From assembly GCA_910583835.1 (NCBI GenBank), contig CAJTYM010000043.1, forward strand, positions 1 through 34,469: a stretch of DNA of 34,469 nucleotides, written 5' to 3'. Numbering within the stretch: the stretch's first letter is position 1; each line of letters opens with the position of its first letter. The notes below the pieces were generated by a model, which saw only the letters and a list, made by a program, of their open reading frames with translations, ran no database searches and was not told the DNA's origin. The DNA is from an uncultured Lachnospiraceae bacterium (GTDB lineage: Bacteria; Bacillota; Clostridia; Lachnospirales; Lachnospiraceae). The translations under genes and the position numbers were made by a program. Below are positions 1 through 6,648 of this stretch, piece by piece.

Positions 1-52
1 GGTTATTCCACTGTTCAGTTATCAAGGTTCTCTGTCGTTGTTTCCGCGACAG
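1..52 (-). other. Probable rRNA operon leader (16S gene off the left edge)
   Basis: Read on the minus strand, this stretch follows a strong promoter and contains a CTGTCG/CGACAG hairpin (about 31-51) and then GAACCTTGATAACTGAA, close to the conserved leader preceding 16S rRNA in Bacillus and Clostridia (the GTTCTTTGAAAACT type with the Nus/boxA region). No rRNA gene sequence itself lies in the window. The tRNA-Ser genes directly upstream and the twin promoters fit an rrn operon. Inference from motif and context only. Confidence 0.6.
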
Positions 53-59
53 CTTGTTA

Positions 60-88
60 ATATTACCACATTTCCTCAAGCATGTCAA
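60..88 (-). promoter_or_regulatory. rrn-type promoter P2
   Basis: On the minus strand: TTGACA (83-88), a 17-nt spacer, then TAATAT (60-65) with an extended TGG just before it. It reads left towards the presumed rRNA leader. It repeats the layout of the promoter at 150-178. Confidence 0.8.
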
Positions 89-149
89 CAACTTTTTTGT
101 TTTATTTTGTCGTTCCAAATGCTTTGCATTTGTCGCAACTAGCTTGAAT

Positions 150-178
150 ATATTACCACGCATTCCAAAATATGTCAA
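150..178 (-). promoter_or_regulatory. rrn-type promoter P1
   Basis: On the minus strand: TTGACA (173-178), a 17-nt spacer, and TAATAT (150-155), again with TGG before the -10. It lies 90 bp upstream of P2, and both are followed by CAAGCT, so the pair looks like an internal duplication. Confidence 0.8.
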
Positions 179-218
179 TACCTTATTTTAAAATTTTTAA
201 TAATAAACTTCAAGCGAA

Positions 219-308
219 CGGAGAAGGAGGGATTTGAACCCTCGCGCCGCTATTAACGACCTGCACCCTTTCCAGGGGTGTCCCTTCGGCCAGCTTGGGT
301 ACTTCTCC
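219..308 (-). tRNA. tRNA-Ser (GGA)
   Basis: The minus strand folds as a class II tRNA. The acceptor GGAGAAG pairs with CTTCTCC, the anticodon stem CACCC/GGGTG encloses loop CTGGAAA with anticodon GGA, a long variable arm follows, and the T arm is GAGGGTTCAAATCCCTC. Discriminator base is G and CCA is not encoded. It reads UCC/UCU codons. Confidence 0.96.
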
Positions 309-458
309 ATGTGGCAGAATAGTTATTCACTATTAAGCTTATTGCTGTCGAACATTTGCCTTGCTCCTGCGGAAGCGGCACGCATCGCTTTGCGATACCT
401 GCCAGTTCGTCGCAAGGCATTCCAGAAATGCTTCGCATTTGCCTTGCTCCTGATGAAG
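309..458. repeat. Spacer between the tRNA-Ser genes with short repeats and mini-hairpins
   Basis: No gene is seen. The spacer holds two copies of catttgccttgctcctg (near 354 and 436) and small dyads with three-base loops, such as AAATGC-TTC-GCATTT (about 425-440) and ATCGC-TTT-GCGAT (about 382-394). A similar AAATGC-TTT-GCATTT dyad lies near 118-132 beyond the next tRNA. They may be processing or spacer repeats; function unknown. Confidence 0.5.
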
Positions 459-544
459 CGGAGAAGGTGGGATTCGAACCCACGGTCCCTTTCGGAATCA
501 CTGGTTTTCAAGACCAGCTCCTTAAACCACTCGGACACCTCTCC
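459..544 (-). tRNA. tRNA-Ser (UGA)
   Basis: The minus strand gives acceptor GGAGAGG/CTTCTCC (one G-U pair), anticodon stem CTGGT/ACCAG with loop CTTGAAA and anticodon TGA, a serine-type variable arm, and T arm GTGGGTTCGAATCCCAC. Discriminator G, no encoded CCA. It reads UCA/UCG codons and is first in the two-tRNA transcript. Confidence 0.97.
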
Positions 545-720
545 TTAGCAATCAATATCTAATATCAAGCCTCAAACAGATTTCCTGTCCTCAACAGCAC
601 GTTTGTAATTCTAGCAAATCAATTCTGATATGTCAATAGTTTTTTGTATATTTTTGAGAAAAATATATTTCATAAGCTACAGCCCGCTCCTGTGCCACCC
701 GCAAAGGCGCTTTCAGGATA
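545..720 (-). promoter_or_regulatory. Promoter of the tRNA-Ser pair, downstream of ispD
   Basis: The minus strand carries TTGACA (631-636), a 17-nt spacer and TAGAAT (608-613), about 60 bp upstream of tRNA-Ser(UGA). The remainder (640-720) is the AT-rich 3' region of ispD; I could not define a clear U-tailed terminator there. Confidence 0.75.
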
Positions 721-1443
721 TCATTTGTCTTTTTCCCTTAAAAATACCCGCGCAATTTCTAAATCTTCCGGGGTTGTAATTTTGATGTTTCTGTAAGATC
801 CTTCCACAAGACGTACCTGTTTATTCATAACCGTTTCCAGTACCATCGCATCGTCCGTCACGGAAACCGGCTTTCCGTTCTTCTCAGATTTCAGTAATTC
901 CTGATATGCCTGTAAAATGAGCGGAAACGCAAATGCCTGCGGCGTCTGCACCTGCCAGACAAGGCTGCGCTTCGGTGTATCTACAGCAAATTGATGTTCA
1001 TCGGCAATCTTAATCGTATCTTTTACCGGCATTCCCGCCACACACGGATGTCCCTGTTCCACCATCTTGGCACAACGAGCAATGATTCCCTGATCCACGA
1101 AAGGACGGGCCCCGTCATGTATCATTACATAATCCGGCTGCCTGGGCTGCTGCGCTAGTTCTTGCAAGCCATAACAAACTGAGTGGTAACGTTCCTTTCC
1201 TCCCGGAATGACTGCCTTCACCTTTGAAAAGCCATATTTTTCCACAATTTCGCTGTGGCAGTATGCTATATCCTCTTCGCCGCAGACAAGAATGATTTCT
1301 TCTATCATACTCTGTTGGAATGCCTGCAGCGAATAGCAAAGTATGGGCTGTTCTTCCAACAGCAGGTACTGTTTGGATACCTCTGCATTCATGCGCGTCC
1401 CTTTCCCTGCGGAGAGTACAACCGCTGCATATTTTTTCCCCAT
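721..1443 (-). CDS. ispD: 2-C-methyl-D-erythritol 4-phosphate cytidylyltransferase
   Basis: IspD joins CTP and MEP to give CDP-ME, the third step of the MEP (non-mevalonate) isoprenoid pathway in the cytosol. The N-terminus has the nucleotidyltransferase signature VVLSAGKGTRM. The middle has MIHDGARPF and the C-terminal part has TDDAM and NIKITTPEDL, all typical of IspD. At 240 aa it has the family length. A GTG at 1449 overlaps the tsaD stop, but the ATG at 1443 is better placed behind GGGGGAA (8-nt spacing) and gives MGKKYAAVV, so I chose it. Last gene of the operon starting near 6.6 kb, closely coupled to tsaD. IspF is not adjacent. Confidence 0.95.
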   Translation of the reverse strand: MGKKYAAVVLSAGKGTRMNAEVSKQYLLLEEQPILCYSLQAFQQSMIEEIILVCGEEDIAYCHSEIVEKYGFSKVKAVIPGGKERYHSVCYGLQELAQQPRQPDYVMIHDGARPFVDQGIIARCAKMVEQGHPCVAGMPVKDTIKIADEHQFAVDTPKRSLVWQVQTPQAFAFPLILQAYQELLKSEKNGKPVSVTDDAMVLETVMNKQVRLVEGSYRNIKITTPEDLEIARVFLREKDK

Positions 1444-1445
1444 AA

Positions 1446-2477
1446 TCACCGTTCCCCCAATTTCAGGTTGGGAACTGCATTTAAATCCCAGCCGTCACGT
1501 CTGCCGGCTATATACTCATAATATGCCGCCGTGCCAATCATCGCCGCATTGTCCGTACAAAGAATCGGCGAAGGATGGTAAAATTCCACATTTCTTTTCT
1601 TACATGCTTCCCGCATCCCCTCACGCAGGACGCTGTTGGAAGCAACCCCTCCGGCTATCGCAAATTTATCTGCCTGAAATTCCTCCACTGCCATCATCGC
1701 ATGTTCTATCAGCACATCAGTGACTGCTTTCTGGAAAGAAGCTGCGATATCCGCCTGCACGATGGAAATATTTTTCATATTACAGCCATTGATATAATTC
1801 AGCACTGCCGACTTGACGCCGCTGAAGCTGAAATCGTATACATTTTCCGCAACTTTCGCCTTAGGAAATGCAATGGCATCTGCATTGCCCTCGCGGGAAA
1901 CTTTCTCTATTTTAGGTCCGCCCGGATAACCAAGCCCAATCGCGCGTGCCACCTTGTCAAAAGCTTCACCCGCAGCATCATCCCTGGTCCTTCCTAAAAT
2001 CTCATATTTCCCATAATCTGCAACTTTAACCAAATGCGTATGTCCGCCAGATACCACCAGGCATAAAAACGGCGGCTCCAATTCTTTGTTCTCTATATAA
2101 TTGGCATTGATATGCCCTTCAATATGGTGTACGCCAATCAATGGCTTCCCCGCAGCATAGGCAATGGCTTTTGCTTCTGCCACGCCCACAAGAAGCGCGC
2201 CTACCAGCCCCGGCCCATAGGTCACGGCTATGGCATCGACTTCCGCCAGGGTCACTCCTGCCCTTGACAGCGCCTCCTCAATCACCTGGTTAATTTTTTC
2301 AATATGTTTTCTGGATGCAATTTCCGGTACGACTCCCCCATACAGCGTATGCAGCGCAATCTGAGAAGAAATCACATTTGAAAGAACTTCCCTTCCATTT
2401 CGCACTACCGCTGCTGCCGTCTCGTCACAGGAACTTTCGATTGCCAGAATAACTACATCCTTCCCACTGCTATGCAT
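1446..2477 (-). CDS. tsaD: tRNA N6-adenosine threonylcarbamoyltransferase TsaD
   Basis: TsaD (Kae1/YgjD) transfers threonylcarbamoyl from TC-AMP to A37 of ANN-decoding tRNAs, working with TsaB and TsaE, both encoded in the same operon. The start region ILAIESSCDETAAAVV, the metal-site HHIEGH, the SGGHTHL loop and the late GGVASNS are hallmark ASKHA-fold motifs. An upstream ATG at 2510 lacks a ribosome binding site; the ATG at 2477 follows AGAAAGGAATGAAGCC and gives 343 aa, the usual family length. Its stop lies 2 bp before the ispD ATG. The TC-AMP synthase TsaC/Sua5 is not in the window. Confidence 0.96.
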   Translation of the reverse strand: MHSSGKDVVILAIESSCDETAAAVVRNGREVLSNVISSQIALHTLYGGVVPEIASRKHIEKINQVIEEALSRAGVTLAEVDAIAVTYGPGLVGALLVGVAEAKAIAYAAGKPLIGVHHIEGHINANYIENKELEPPFLCLVVSGGHTHLVKVADYGKYEILGRTRDDAAGEAFDKVARAIGLGYPGGPKIEKVSREGNADAIAFPKAKVAENVYDFSFSGVKSAVLNYINGCNMKNISIVQADIAASFQKAVTDVLIEHAMMAVEEFQADKFAIAGGVASNSVLREGMREACKKRNVEFYHPSPILCTDNAAMIGTAAYYEYIAGRRDGWDLNAVPNLKLGER

Positions 2478-2546
2478 GGCTTCATTCCTTTCTGCCGCTA
2501 AAATGCCCATATGTAAATGAAAAAGACTGCAGGACTCTTATGCCAA

Positions 2547-3107
2547 TTATTGGTAAAAGCCCAAAATCCGCCATTTATTGCCGTCATCACGGCGCAGGAT
2601 ATATGTCTGGCTGGAACGCTCGCTCTTTGTCTTGCCTTTGTTTTTGATTTTGAGGTAGTAAACCACATCCACATAGGCGCATTCCCTGCCTTTGACTTTC
2701 CTGTATTCAATCTCGTTGCTCTCCTCAAGGACAGCATTGGAAATCGTCTTCCCTTCCTTGGCAAAGCTGGAAATGTCTTCCTTTACCGCCTGCAGATATG
2801 ATTCTTGGGGATTTTTCTGCCTTAATTCTTCATCCAGCAAAGTCCTGGCCTGCTCTGCCATCTGCCCTAACTGCTCGTCTGTATATGCCTGGTCATAGTA
2901 ACATTTTAAAATCCGGTTATAAAACTTAACCACCTCGCGTGCTGTCTTAGGGTAAGAATTCTGCAAATCCTTGGAGATGATCAGCTCTGCCTCCGTCAAG
3001 GTATCTTCCTTGCCGCCGGTTTTCTGCGTAAGGTAAAAGAAATACCACACACACAGACAAGCACAGAATATCACAATAAGAATTGACTTTATACCATTTT
3101 TTTTCAC
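2547..3107 (-). CDS. Membrane-anchored hypothetical protein (DUF6715-like)
   Basis: The 186-aa product starts with a Lys-rich tip and one hydrophobic segment (residues about 7-26, ILIVIFCACLCVWYFFYL), then a hydrophilic, mostly helical domain ending in a beta-rich part (YVDVVYYLKIKNKG ... YILRRDDGNKWRILGFYQ). That predicts an anchored protein facing the outside. The start is GTG at 3107 behind GGGAGG. From memory it resembles the Lachnospiraceae family DUF6715, which I could not check. It sits between rnz and tsaD in the operon; no function can be assigned. Confidence 0.75.
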   Translation of the reverse strand: MKKNGIKSILIVIFCACLCVWYFFYLTQKTGGKEDTLTEAELIISKDLQNSYPKTAREVVKFYNRILKCYYDQAYTDEQLGQMAEQARTLLDEELRQKNPQESYLQAVKEDISSFAKEGKTISNAVLEESNEIEYRKVKGRECAYVDVVYYLKIKNKGKTKSERSSQTYILRRDDGNKWRILGFYQ

Positions 3108-3167
3108 GAAAATTCCTCCCTTGCATCATAAGGTATCGGCACGCATCGCACAGCGGCGCCTGCTTTC

Positions 3168-4073
3168 CTACTCAAAATCCAGTTCTGCCGTCTTGCCGTC
3201 TTTGCCCAGCTTCACGTTGGCATAAATTTTACGCACCGCATCCATGTAATCTTCCGCGCGTACAAGCGATGGGCTGAAATGCGTGAGCCACATCTCGGAC
3301 ACCTGGGCATCGCTGGCTATCTTTGCCGCTTCGTAGAATGTCATATGTTTATATTGCTTTGCCTTAACTTCCTTTTCCGGTTCCGCATACATTCCCTCTA
3401 TAATCAGTAAATCGGCATTTTTTGCATTTTCCGTAATAGCAGGCACTGGCCTTGTGTCTGTGCAATAGGTCAGCTTGATTCCTTTTCGCGGCGGTCCCAA
3501 TACCATCTCGGGCGTATAAGTCCTGCCATCCAGTTCAAGCGCCTCGCCTTTCTGCAGCTTGCTCCAGCAGTTCACCGGGATTCCCAAAGCTTTTGCCTGT
3601 TCCACCTGAAACTGGCCAATTCTCGGTATTTCCATCGTATATCCATAACAGGCAACATTATGGTTCACTTTAAATGCAGTGATATGGTAGCCATTGACCT
3701 GCAAATGCTCTACTGGCTGCGTAAGTTCCACAAAACGGATTTCAAAGGGAAGTTCCGGCGCTATTACCCTCAGCGCGTTCACCACACGTTCCAATCCCCG
3801 GGGACCTATCATGGTTACAGGTTCCGTGCGCTCTGCATTTCCCATCGTAAGCAGCAGCCCCGGAAGACCGCTGATGTGGTCTGCATGGTAATGCGTAAAA
3901 CAGATGGTATCTATGGGTTTCGTGCTCCAGCCCTTTTCCTTGACGGCAATCTGGGTTCCCTCACCGCAGTCAATCAAAAGGCTGCTGCCATTGTACCTGG
4001 TCATCAGGGAAGTCAGCCAGCGGTAAGGAAGCGGCATCATCCCGGCAGTTCCTAACAAACATACATCTAACAT
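3168..4073 (-). CDS. rnz: Ribonuclease Z (MBL-fold tRNA 3' processing enzyme)
   Basis: A metallo-beta-lactamase-fold protein of 301 aa. The N-terminus LDVCLLGTAGMMPLP and the zinc motif FTHYHADHISGLPGLL match RNase Z (ElaC), which cuts precursor tRNAs after the discriminator base. Both tRNAs in this window lack encoded CCA, so such an enzyme is needed. Later ligand regions include KVNHNVACYGY, YCTDTRP and LTHFSPS. The reading frame extends upstream, but the ATG at 4073 follows AAAGGA and begins the conserved fold. Other MBL hydrolases are possible, but the HYHADH and THFS pattern favours RNase Z. Confidence 0.88.
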   Translation of the reverse strand: MLDVCLLGTAGMMPLPYRWLTSLMTRYNGSSLLIDCGEGTQIAVKEKGWSTKPIDTICFTHYHADHISGLPGLLLTMGNAERTEPVTMIGPRGLERVVNALRVIAPELPFEIRFVELTQPVEHLQVNGYHITAFKVNHNVACYGYTMEIPRIGQFQVEQAKALGIPVNCWSKLQKGEALELDGRTYTPEMVLGPPRKGIKLTYCTDTRPVPAITENAKNADLLIIEGMYAEPEKEVKAKQYKHMTFYEAAKIASDAQVSEMWLTHFSPSLVRAEDYMDAVRKIYANVKLGKDGKTAELDFE

Positions 4074-4084
4074 AAATAATCCTT

Positions 4085-4309
4085 TCAGACGAATTCCGTA
4101 ACCTCCTGGGAAGCTACCGGAATCTGCAGACTCTTTATCCATGCATCGTAGCAATCCTCACAAAGGTCAAATTCTTGTTTCTGTCCATCCTTGTTGGAGA
4201 AATATCCCCACTCTTTCTCCACATGCAGATAATCTGTCATTGGCATGGCGTTCCTTTCTGCTATTACTTTTCTGCAGCGGTTGCAGATAATCTTTTCTTC
4301 AGTCTTCAT
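4085..4309 (-). CDS. Small zinc-binding hypothetical protein
   Basis: A 74-aa protein with two CxxC pairs: CNRC near residue 9 and CEDC near residue 50. This is the usual layout of a single zinc ribbon or treble-clef site. It has no signal peptide or membrane segment. The start is well placed behind AAGGGAGG, and the gene ends 11 bp before rnz. A possible internal promoter (TATAAT with a weak TTAAAA) lies just upstream at 4310-4372. Function not recognised. Confidence 0.75.
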   Translation of the reverse strand: MKTEEKIICNRCRKVIAERNAMPMTDYLHVEKEWGYFSNKDGQKQEFDLCEDCYDAWIKSLQIPVASQEVTEFV

Positions 4310-4372
4310 ACGGTTATCCTCCCTTTTGTACAGCTTTTCCCAATTTGATTATAACCTGAAAGCCGCGCTGTT

Positions 4373-4825
4373 TTAAGTGGGAATTGTAACCAGCACCATC
4401 ACCATGCCATCTTCTCTGGGCAGCTCATAAAAATTCCTGCGGACGCCGCAGTTGCGAAATCCCAGCCCCTCATACAGACGTATGGCATTTTTGTTGCTTG
4501 TGCGCACCTCCAAAAAAATTCGGGAAATCCCTCTATCCTGCGCCTGTCCCAAAAAATACCCCATCATCTGCCTGCCCACGCCCTGTCCCTGTTCTCTGGG
4601 CATAACGGCTACATTGGTAATCTCCCCCTCCTCAAAAGAACAGTACATGCCGCAGTAGCCTATAACAGTATTATCTTTCAGGACTACCACAAACAACGTA
4701 TCCTGCTGCAATGCCTGCGCAAACGACTGCTCCGTCCAGGGGCGCGAAAAAACTGCCCGCTCTATCGCCGCTACAGCCGGGATATCCTCCTCTTGCATAT
4801 GGCGGAAATATAGTTGTTCTGACAT
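4373..4825 (-). CDS. rimI: Ribosomal-protein-alanine N-acetyltransferase RimI
   Basis: A 150-aa GNAT acetyltransferase. The acetyl-CoA binding motif A is seen as VMPREQGQGVGRQMM (residues about 75-90), followed by LEVRTSNKNAIRLYEGLGF, the typical RimI motif B. RimI acetylates the N-terminal alanine of S18 in the best-known case. The start follows GGGGAGG. Genetic linkage to tsaB and tsaE is common in Firmicutes and supports the call. The gap to tsaB contains a 37-bp tandem triplication described separately. Confidence 0.92.
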   Translation of the reverse strand: MSEQLYFRHMQEEDIPAVAAIERAVFSRPWTEQSFAQALQQDTLFVVVLKDNTVIGYCGMYCSFEEGEITNVAVMPREQGQGVGRQMMGYFLGQAQDRGISRIFLEVRTSNKNAIRLYEGLGFRNCGVRRNFYELPREDGMVMVLVTIPT

Positions 4826-4840
4826 GAATCCTCCCCATAT

Positions 4841-4934
4841 CCCTATGATTGCTGTTCCTGCTCATGAGACTTCAATACCCTACGATTGCTGTTCCTGCTC
4901 ATGAGACTTCAATACCCTACGATTGCTGTTCCTG
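4841..4934. repeat. 37-bp tandem repeat at the tsaB-rimI junction
   Basis: Two full units (4841-4877, 4878-4914) and a 20-bp partial unit (4915-4934) differ at one base (tatg versus tacg). The partial unit is the last six codons and stop of tsaB, so the repeat is a tandem copying of the tsaB 3' end plus 19 bp of spacer. It leaves the tsaB and rimI frames intact. Confidence 0.95.
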
Positions 4935-5624
4935 TGCAAGGCGTTCCCGCTCTGCCTGGGACAGACGCAGATAATCTGGTCTGTGTCCAGCCGCTGTCTG
5001 AACTTTGCCCTCCTTAACGTACAGAAAAGCCAAGGCTGCCACAGCTGCCCCGCGCTGTTTATTCATATGTGCCGGGGCAAAACAAAACGGAACTTTACAG
5101 TTCTGCTGGATATATTCATCAAAAACCGGCACTCCGTCCCCTAAATATACAACGGAACGACCTAGCTGATTGATACTTGTAATAATCTCATCAATGCCAA
5201 CTGCGCATTGCTCCCTTATCACCTGCATCTTGCCGTCCACAAACTCATACAATCCGGTATAAGTCTGATTTCTCCTGGCATCCATCAGCGGGCATACAAG
5301 ATCACGGCAGCCCCACAGATTATAAGCCAGCCCATCTACCGTTGGAATCTCAACTAAGGGCTTGCCCAACGCAAACCCTAACCCTTTGGCGGTTGCGGAA
5401 CCAATGCGCAGCCCGGTAAAGGAACCGGGGCCCATGGCAACCGCTATGGCATCTATGGTATGCAAATCCAGTTCAATCATTTTTACAATATCATCCAACA
5501 TGGGCAGCAGCGTCTGTGAGTGGGTCTTTTTGTAATTTACCGTATACTCTGCGAGCAGATTTCCCTCCTCCGCCACCGCCACGCTTGCCACCAGACCGGA
5601 GCTGTCAAGTGCTAATATTTTCAT
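4917..5624 (-). CDS. tsaB: tRNA threonylcarbamoyladenosine complex dimerization subunit TsaB
   Basis: A 235-aa ASKHA-fold paralogue of TsaD. It begins MKILALDSSGLVASVAV and carries the family motif AMGPGSFTGLRIG (residues about 64-76). TsaB binds TsaD and is needed for t6A formation, with no catalysis of its own. It starts 3 bp after the tsaE stop behind AAAGGAGAGG. The last codons (QEQQS) and stop are copied in the downstream 37-bp repeats. Confidence 0.95.
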   Translation of the reverse strand: MKILALDSSGLVASVAVAEEGNLLAEYTVNYKKTHSQTLLPMLDDIVKMIELDLHTIDAIAVAMGPGSFTGLRIGSATAKGLGFALGKPLVEIPTVDGLAYNLWGCRDLVCPLMDARRNQTYTGLYEFVDGKMQVIREQCAVGIDEIITSINQLGRSVVYLGDGVPVFDEYIQQNCKVPFCFAPAHMNKQRGAAVAALAFLYVKEGKVQTAAGHRPDYLRLSQAERERLAQEQQS

Positions 5625-5627
5625 TTA

Positions 5628-6068
5628 TCATCCTCTCCTTTGGATTTCCTTCATGGTAATCCTGCGGTAGTCAAAACCTTTTTCCAGGTCTTTCTCAATG
5701 CAAATCTCCAGATACCGCTCCGGCAATATTTCCTCAATCCGGTTTGCCCATTCAATCATCACAAGCCCCTGTCCATAGAAATAATCTTCATAGCCAATCT
5801 CTTCCATCTCTTCCAAATCGCCAATCCGATAGACATCAAAATGATAAAAGGGCATCCTGCCCTCTTCGTATATCTGCACAATGGTAAAGGTAGGGCTGCT
5901 GATTGGCTCTTCAATCAAAAGCCCCTTGGCAATCCCCTGGGTCAGCACCGTCTTGCCCACGCCCAAATCGCCAATCAGGGTATAAACCTCCCCAGGCCTT
6001 GCCTGCTCTCCCAGCTTCTCTCCCAGCCGAAATGTCTCCTCCGGCGAAAAAGTCTCTATGGTCTGCAT
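5628..6068 (-). CDS. tsaE: tRNA threonylcarbamoyladenosine biosynthesis ATPase TsaE
   Basis: A small P-loop ATPase of 146 aa. Walker A is GDLGVGKTVL (residues about 35-44), followed by the family signature SSPTFTIVQIYE and HFDVYRI, with VMIEWANR later. TsaE hydrolyses ATP to reset the TsaBD complex between rounds of t6A synthesis. An ATG at 6080 touches the upstream stop, but the ATG at 6068 sits 5 nt behind GGAGG and gives a canonical N-terminus, so I use it. Confidence 0.95.
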   Translation of the reverse strand: MQTIETFSPEETFRLGEKLGEQARPGEVYTLIGDLGVGKTVLTQGIAKGLLIEEPISSPTFTIVQIYEEGRMPFYHFDVYRIGDLEEMEEIGYEDYFYGQGLVMIEWANRIEEILPERYLEICIEKDLEKGFDYRRITMKEIQRRG

Positions 6069-6079
6069 ACATTCCTCCA

Positions 6080-6592
6080 TTATTCTGCGTTAAAGGGATT
6101 CATCTTGAGCCTGTATCCCTCCAGATGGCTGATGGCAAGCCCCAGGATGGTCTGATACTGCTCCCGGACTGCCTCTCTGGGAATGATATAGGCATTTAAT
6201 CGGCTGCTGTAAATCAAGAGCTGATTCTTGGTGGATACCATCTTATAAATCTGCTTCCACTGCAAATCTGCGGTCTGCTCCCCCTGGGAAACATGTACGC
6301 CGTCATCGTCAATCCGGTACTGCAAAGCATTTTGCAAAACATCAGAAGATGAAATCTGTTTCTTGGAACGCAGATAGAGATTGCCCGGCACATAGATAAG
6401 GAACAGGCTTCCCAACAGGATATAAATAATTGTATACATCAGATTCACCTTGCCAAACGTCAGCCCCGCCATGACAAACACCCAAACGCCCACAAGCGTA
6501 GCAATAATGCCCTGGAATCCATGGTATGCGTGGTAAAGGTTAAAGCGAAACATATCTTTGTCTGTAATTGTTACTTCAAATTCTGCCGACAT
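6080..6592 (-). CDS. YcxB-like membrane protein
   Basis: A 170-aa protein with a short N-terminal cytoplasmic strand region, two adjacent membrane helices (residues about 28-48 and 52-72) and a soluble C-terminal part with LRSKKQISSSDVLQNALQYRIDDDGVHV-type sequence. This layout matches the YcxB-like family (PF14317), of unknown role. It is first in the tsaE-tsaB-rimI operon: a promoter lies immediately upstream and its stop is 11 bp before the tsaE start. Family call from pattern memory. Confidence 0.75.
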   Translation of the reverse strand: MSAEFEVTITDKDMFRFNLYHAYHGFQGIIATLVGVWVFVMAGLTFGKVNLMYTIIYILLGSLFLIYVPGNLYLRSKKQISSSDVLQNALQYRIDDDGVHVSQGEQTADLQWKQIYKMVSTKNQLLIYSSRLNAYIIPREAVREQYQTILGLAISHLEGYRLKMNPFNAE

Positions 6593-6618
6593 TTTACGTG
6601 CTCCTTTCCTACGCGGAC

Positions 6619-6647
6619 ATTATACTCTTTTTGGGCGCTTATCTCAA
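6619..6647 (-). promoter_or_regulatory. Promoter of the ycxB-tsaE-tsaB-rimI-rnz-tsaD-ispD operon
   Basis: Minus strand TTGAGA (6642-6647), exactly 17 nt, and TATAAT (6619-6624). Transcription should begin near 6612, about 20 nt before the first start codon. The -35 box abuts the stop of the preceding LTA-synthase-family gene, and no terminator separates the two. Confidence 0.8.
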
Positions 6648-6648
6648 G

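Noticed and set aside
234..562. Several short open frames on both strands at 234-562
   Set aside because: They run through the two tRNA-Ser genes and their spacer.
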